From NCBI GenBank assembly GCA_903813345.2, contig CAIIXF020000003.1, forward strand, positions 3,438,109 through 3,502,108: 64,000 bases of DNA, written 5' to 3'. Shown here piece after piece: positions 58,101-64,000 of this stretch (positions are counted from its first letter, which is position 1; the number at the start of each line of letters is the position of its first letter). A program made the translations under genes and the position numbers. The stretch comes from Owenia fusiformis. Lineage: Eukaryota > Annelida > Polychaeta > Sabellida > Oweniidae. The notes under the pieces were generated by a model, which was not told the origin of the DNA, searched no databases, and was given only the letters and a program-made list of their open reading frames with translations.

Positions 58101-58700
58101 CTATTCTTAATAGAATTCCCAAATGTCCAAGATATCTTTGAAATACCCTTTAAGACTGTACCCGATGCGTCAACTTCGACATCACTATTAACTTTTAACA
58201 TTTTAATAACTAAATTCTGTTTACTTTCATGTTCTCCAAGGGAAAATCATTTCATGTTTTCTATCAAAAAGTAGATTGCTCTCCTAAATGATTTTTGCCT
58301 CGCTTCCCTCATGTATCTATTTGATTTTTCCGAGAATTTTATTTGGCATGACTCGTCTGCCTAATGCCTCGTTAGGGTCATGTATATGACAGCGACATTA
58401 AATTAATGATAAGAGACTGCTAAAACAGGTATTTAAAGTAAAAACAAAAAATAGATTCAAAATAGAAATGATTTTCTAAAAGCTTAGTTAATGCCCGTGA
58501 TATCTCCCAATAAAATAACAAAACAAGTCGTGTGCGGTTGGTTAGATGACAGAAGCTTGTCTGTTAGACTGACTGGTCATCGCCGAGAGGGGTGTGAGTG
58601 TGGAAACCGCGATCCCCGGGTAACGCTGGTCAGTCTAAGACGCTGCGTTTTTATAAAACCCATTTACGCAACTCGAAAGCCCCCGCCACCGATTTATTAA

Positions 58701-59082
58701 ATGCACCAGTGTTTTAGGCAGGCATGTGAAGTTTGTAACATGCATCAGTGTTTCAGGCAGGAATGTTTTATTTGTAACATGCACCAGTGTTTCAGGCAGG
58801 CATGTGAAGTTTGTAACATGCCCCAGTGTTTCGGGCAGGCATGTGACGTTTGTAACATGCACGAGTGTTTCAGGCAGGAATATTTAATTTGTAACATGCA
58901 CCAGTGTTTCAGGCAGGCATGTGAAGTTTGTAACATGCCCCAGTGTTTCGGGCAGGCATGTGAAGTTTGTAACATGCACGAGTGTTTCAGGCAGGCATGT
59001 GAAGTTTGTAACAAGCACCAGTGTTTTAGGCAGGCATGTGAAGTTTTGTAACATGCACCAGTGTTTCAGGCAGGCATGTGGA
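58701..59082. repeat. 39-bp minisatellite, copy 2
   Basis: Same number and order of unit variants as at 43,289-43,670, with isolated substitutions (for example GACGTTTG for GAAGTTTG, and ACATGCACC for ACACGCACC). Conservation of the unit order shows it was copied with the segment and has not expanded since. Confidence 0.8.
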
Positions 59083-59799
59083 GACAACAAGAAGGCCCCT
59101 TCTTGGGGCAGGCCTATATTGACATGAATTCGTGCGCCCTTTCAAGGCAAGCATGAATTATATGATCTGAAATAAAAAAAAAGAAATAAGGGGTGGTGGT
59201 GGGTGGGGAAAAATTGTAATACAGTAAAAAACGTATGAATGATGGTATTGTAAGAATAATAAAAACGAGTATGTTAGTACTGGAATGTAACAGTGCCTTT
59301 CTCGATGTACAATTACAATGTAACATCATAACAAACGGTTATTTATGTATGTTGTTGCATGTTTGGACAGATTTTAAAATATAGAGAAGTCGGTTTGTCA
59401 CTCGTTTTAGTGGCGTTTTGGTCCCCAGATGTGAGAAGATGCAAATCTAGTGTACGTTATCAACTCGAATGTACGTTGTTCCATTGACCTTACTCAATTC
59501 ATAGTTGACCCCAATGCAGGCATTGTGTTTTCAGAAGAAAGCGAATACAAAAGCGAATACACACAAAATTAAACATGGAATCTTTCAAGTATTCCCAAGA
59601 TTATCTTTTAAAGCCTACATCACACCTGCATCATAATTTTTGCTTCAGATCAGTTAATAGTGACACCGTACATCTAAAGTGTACAACTGTATATTTTGTC
59701 ACTGTACGTTGTCGATGGTAAGGCGTGTAAGAGCAGCGAAATGAAAAATCAGGCAAAACCGATGCTAACTTCAAAAGTTATCAATAAGATTCACACTTC

Positions 59800-60415
59800 A
59801 CACCATTCACATCTTTGTCTGTGTTTTAATTCCTTGATTGACTTTCTTGGAATTATTATTGATAAAAACCTGAAATTTAAAGAGCACATAAAATCTGTGT
59901 TGAAACAAAGATTGCTCGCGTTATTTGTTCTCTTTATCACATTAAACATCTACTTCAAATAGACAGTTTCAAAATAATTTACTACTCATTGATACACTCT
60001 CAATTAAATTATTGCAACATAATCTGGGGTAACACATTTAAATCATTTTATGATTGTCTACATAAACTGCAGAAACAATTATTAAGGCTAGCTTTAAATA
60101 AGGATAAACTTTCTCACTCCACTCCCCCATTTAAAGATAAATATTTTTGATGTTAACAGATATTCTACTGGTCAGTTCATGTACAAAATCTTTAATAAAC
60201 ACCCAGTCTTCCAAAAGTCTATTTCAAGACTTGTTTGATATCAACATTAATGTTCATCATCATTACACAAGACAGTTGCATTATTTTCATATCCCTAAAT
60301 GCTCTTAACTTTCCCTTCGTTATCTAGGTCCTAATCAAATGGAATGCTCTACCAGATGATATTAAAAAATGCTCCATTCTAAATATTTTTCACATCGTCG
60401 TATAAAAAACAACTC
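59800..60415 (+). pseudogene. LINE reverse-transcriptase C-terminal remnant, copy 2
   Basis: Same frameshift and stops as the copy at 44,390, so it was dead before the segment duplicated. Confidence 0.75.
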
Positions 60416-60714
60416 ATCTATTGATAATAAACAATACCAATATTATAAGTTATTCAATGATTCTCACAATACCATAGCAAAGTGAAATTGAGACGTTCAA
60501 GGGAAAAATATTTTCTGTATTTCACGGGAAACCATTAAATAACGTTATTTTCATTATTACTCAGATAACCCCACCCCAATCAAGTCTACTTCCTTGGCTT
60601 GGGACCAGACAAACAGATTAACCTTCTCACCTCATATATATTTTTGATTGATATTCCTTCCTTGCGGGTTTGTTTGTATCTATTGTATTATAATACGGAA
60701 CGTTTGATTTTCTG

Positions 60715-61470
60715 TCTTTTCTCTGAAAGGATAGATATCGATATGGAGAACTGAATTCAACAATGTTTTTCTCTTAAACCAATCATTGAAAACATTCTGT
60801 AAAAAACATGGTATTTTATGTAATGTTGACTGATTGACAACAATTTAATGCGAAAATTATTTAGAAATATTTTACATATTATACTGTTTTTGTTAAAATT
60901 GTATTTTTAGTGCAATTGATTTTGCTCCTTCCTACCAAATCTTGATAATGAAATAAAATGTCTTTCCGAACCTTGTTGGAACAAAATAGCATATACAACA
61001 TGTTTTTAGACCTCTCAATATTAAAGTTATTCAAAGGAATTTTTGGTTGATTTTAAAAAAGTATTCAAAAAATTAGAACAAAATTCCCCAAAATAGATAA
61101 AAATCAAGAAAAAACTTTTATTTCATTAACAAGATACTTTTTTAAAATCAACCAAAATTTCCTTTGTACAATTACAATATTGAGAGACCTAAACATGTTG
61201 TGTTTATGTCGTTTTGTTCCAATGAGGTTCGGAAGGATGTTTCATTTCACTCTAGAAACATGATACCAATAACAAAAGAAGTATTTGATGTGTTTTTAAA
61301 ACGATATAGATGAAAGTATGTATATCTATTTCAAATTATATTGTTACCATTCAAAAGATGGCCATTAAATTGACAATTTGTAAGATTTTCAGAAATTTTT
61401 GATGACTGGTTTAAGAGAAACGTGTGTTCAAAAAGTTCCATATCGATACCCATTCTTTCATCAGCTCGAA
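60715..61470. mobile_element. Fold-back element, copy 2
   Basis: Counterpart of 45,300-46,060. Confidence 0.65.
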
Positions 61471-62100
61471 GTGCAGTGTAGCGAAACGTTTTCTTCGACT
61501 TGCGTCTGCCATATTGGATTTTTACTAGTTCATGAAAACAATGTGCATGCTTCATATTGATTTATTATATTTACAGATGCGTGTTTACATCCTAATATTA
61601 TAAATTGTGATGATCACAGTATCATTTCCTGATATTTAAATTAGATATTTAAGCAAAATGCAAAGATTGAGATCAAGTTGGTGTAAACGAGTTATTCAAT
61701 GATTCAAGTGAAATACAGAAAATATTCTTTCCGAGAAGGTCTGTATTTCACGATGCGCTAGCAGACGTTCAAGTAACCCTATATGAACAGGTACATTTTG
61801 ATATATGACATTATGACATACCTATGATGATGTATAGTGTGAACTGTTCACAAGACAGCGGGCCAATATAACTTTTGAAAAGCCCGCGCCCGCTAACTTT
61901 CTGATTGGTCAAGTGCTGGGACTACGTCATACATTAGGCCTAGGTCAAATTGACTCGTATATTCGTAAGATACAAACATGGGAATAAATCATCATTTTCG
62001 AACGATTGCTAGTCAATTAGATAAGAAAATGTAACTCTCTGACCAGACTAGAGCATCAAAGGTATGTTATAAATCGTTTATGTCACTTTAGTTGCACTAT

Positions 62101-64000
62101 AGGCTAGGCAAATGGAAGTTTAACATCCCCAAAATTGCAACAGTTTTTAAATTAGGCTTATATTGTATATTGATATCAGTTGAAAAACATATCAAAAATG
62201 TAGAAAAATATATGCAGTGGACAAATATGAAATGTCACATTCTAGGTACCCCCCTCCAAATTTGAGTATGGGATTGTAAATATTTTTTTATTTCAAAATG
62301 GGATGCTCTTCTCAACTAAACGAGTAATATTATGATAGTTTACTGACATAAGAGCAACTAAAAATTGTTAACCAACTATTTGAGTGCAATAATTGGCATT
62401 TCTAGCCCCAAATATCTGAAAATAGGCCATCAAATAGCCTGAATTTAATATAACAATGTATTTATTTCTGTATCTATTCATCAGAATTGCATGAAAAAAA
62501 TCAAGGAGGTTATTATACACCTGACCATTGTATTTGATAAGTATCAGGGTCATTAGGTGGATATTGAGGGTGAAAATAATATTTGAAATTTCAATATTTT
62601 ACCACATACCTTTTTGGGGTGACCTTGCTTTTGTTTAATTACTTCCAAGATATGTCATATTTGAACTCAATAGGACAACTAAATTATTTGTAAAGGCTTA
62701 TTTTGTCCTGAAAACAGTTTTTTGATGTTTTCAGGAAAGGATTATGTAAAAAAAAGTAGAAAAAAGCAAATGCCAGGTGAAATATAGGAGGAGCCCTACT
62801 TTTAGTTCATAACTGCTAAATTATCAAATGTTTTTTCCTTTTAAATTCAATTTGATATATAATATACCTTTTCTGGTAAAAGAGAGAACGATTTGTTAGA
62901 AATTAAGAACAATCAGTGGTCTAAAAATATCCTTGAAAAGGCAACAAAATGTTAAATATCCGTGTCCCTGACATCAGTTTATTAATATGAGCCAAAAAAG
63001 GTAACCCAACCAAATGTTTGTTAATAACCCAGTCATTCAGCATGGGTGTGACATCATATTTGGCACAATTACCTTGTTCAATGTTCTTTCATTCTACTAA
63101 GTGTCATTGATCTATCCTTAATAGTCACGATTTTATGGCCATTTACAAAATGTGCTCAAAATATCGCAATGTGCCTAACTGACTGGACATCAATACCACC
63201 ATTTTTTATTATCTGTGGAATGAAGATGAGAGCCATGACACAAGATTTTTATGCTCCTGATTTGAACAACTACGTACGATACGTTCAAGTTGGCCTCCAA
63301 AGGCATGACACTCATATTTCATGGCATGGTATAAAATGGCCATAAAAATCGTGACCACCAGAGATAGACCACTGAGACTGGGTAGATTGATAATACATTG
63401 ACCAAGGCTCAATTCTGCCAAATATGACACTAAATCCATGCAGGATGACTGGACTGGGTTATGAAGATTTGTTTGGGATACGTTTTTGTCTCGCCCTGTA
63501 TTAAGGAAAAAGAGTTACTTTTGACTACGGTGTTCTTAACCACACAGTGATATTGAGAAATGAAATGAAGAAGTTCAACTGAAGAATGTTGGATTTCAAG
63601 ATGAAATTTAATAAAAAATGAGGAAAAGGTTTCTCCGTTAATAAATACTACTGAGTTAACTAGTGTAAATCCCTGGTCTTTATACAGGGCATGACTCGAT
63701 TATGTTATGTTCATTATCAAAAATGCTGCCTTAATTTTGTAATCTTAACCTTCATATATATTTGTCTTACTTATAGAGAGCAAAAAATAATGCTGATTAA
63801 ATAAGCGAGCCCAAAAGTGGGCCCAAATTTTGAAATATTGAGGCCCATTTTCTTCAAAATTTGGCCTGAAATTAAAAAATAAGGCCTTAAAAGGCCCTCT
63901 TATGACCAAAAAGGCCCACTTTTTAGGGCCTTAAAGCCTTTTTTGGTCCCAATTTTTATTCTTGGCCCGCCCAAGGGGGCCCGGACCCCCAGCCCCCCCC
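62101..64000. other. Unique DNA at window end, no gene seen
   Basis: Unrelated to the duplicated units. No convincing frame. The last 200 bases are rich in GGCCC/GGGCC/AAGGCC words and a C run, similar in style to 2940-3215, suggesting a dispersed repeat cut by the window edge. Confidence 0.5.
63021..63467. mobile_element. Fold-back element with AATAACCCAGTCATTC ends
   Basis: AATAACCCAGTCATTCAGCATG at the left (63,021) pairs with CATGCAGGATGACTGGACTGGGTTAT at the right with mismatches. Inner matches include ATATTTGGCA / TGCCAAATAT and TAGTCACGATTTTATGGCCAT / ATGGCCATAAAAATCGTGAC. Arms are about 200 bp. The 76-codon minus frame at 63,209-63,439 lies inside it and is not a gene. Confidence 0.6.

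Larger units (their letters stand above)
54965..62100. repeat. Segmental duplication E, copy 2
   Basis: Near-identical to 38,010-46,694 apart from two deletions around the giant palindrome. Includes the phased AAAGCG array (about 56,680-57,165), hairpins, MITE, minisatellite, LINE remnant and fold-back. Confidence 0.85.

Noticed and set aside
63209-63439. 76-codon minus-strand frame
   Set aside because: It lies across the arms of a fold-back element.

Overview
The window is AT-rich, intron-containing, repeat-dense animal DNA with no bacterial, viral or organellar gene content. The repertoire (a Ngaro/DIRS-type tyrosine-recombinase element with an SGNH hydrolase, many fold-back and short inverted-repeat elements, a worn LINE tail, and a tandem family of small secreted cysteine-rich peptides) fits a marine invertebrate. 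A mollusc such as a bivalve is my best guess, but no single gene here fixes the phylum.

The organising principle is tandem and segmental duplication of a two-exon gene on the minus strand. It encodes a roughly 64-72 residue secreted peptide: exon 1 carries a signal peptide and exon 2 carries six cysteines spaced C-x2-C-x5-CC-x9-C-x3-C. Eight copies are visible. Six look intact (genes 1, 2, 4, 6, 7 and 8, with stop codons near 5084, 17300, 27266, 36236, 48953 and 54717). Two are broken (psi3 near 22.7 kb and psi5 near 31.9 kb). Genes 1/7, 2/4 and 6/8 form three structural subtypes that differ at the intron 3' end.

Layout: 1-3.6 kb, gene-free DNA with inverted repeats. 3.6-6.2 kb, segment A1 with gene 1. 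6.2-9.7 kb, gene-free DNA and a fold-back element. 9.7-14.5 kb, a 4.87-kb Ngaro-like element (minus strand) with complete split direct repeats (A1-ORFs-B1-A2-B2), an SGNH hydrolase, an array of hairpins, and an apparently complete tyrosine recombinase, but no reverse transcriptase. 14.5-25 kb and 25-34.3 kb, two copies of a 9-10 kb unit (gene 2 + psi3, gene 4 + psi5). 34.3-46.7 kb, gene 6 with a 1.48-kb inverted-repeat element in its intron, then segment E1 (phased AAAGCG array, giant palindromes, 39-bp minisatellite, LINE tail). 47.5-51.8 kb, segment A2 with gene 7. 52-62.1 kb, gene 8 and segment E2, a near-identical copy of E1 with deletions. 62.1-64 kb, unrelated DNA with another fold-back element.

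Because the duplicated units differ by clean insertions, they supply empty-site comparisons inside the window. They show that the Ngaro-like element entered between TTATA and AGTCAAG with no target duplication beyond a shared TTATA. Short inverted-repeat elements at 52.4 kb and in the gene 6 intron are also resolved as clean insertions.
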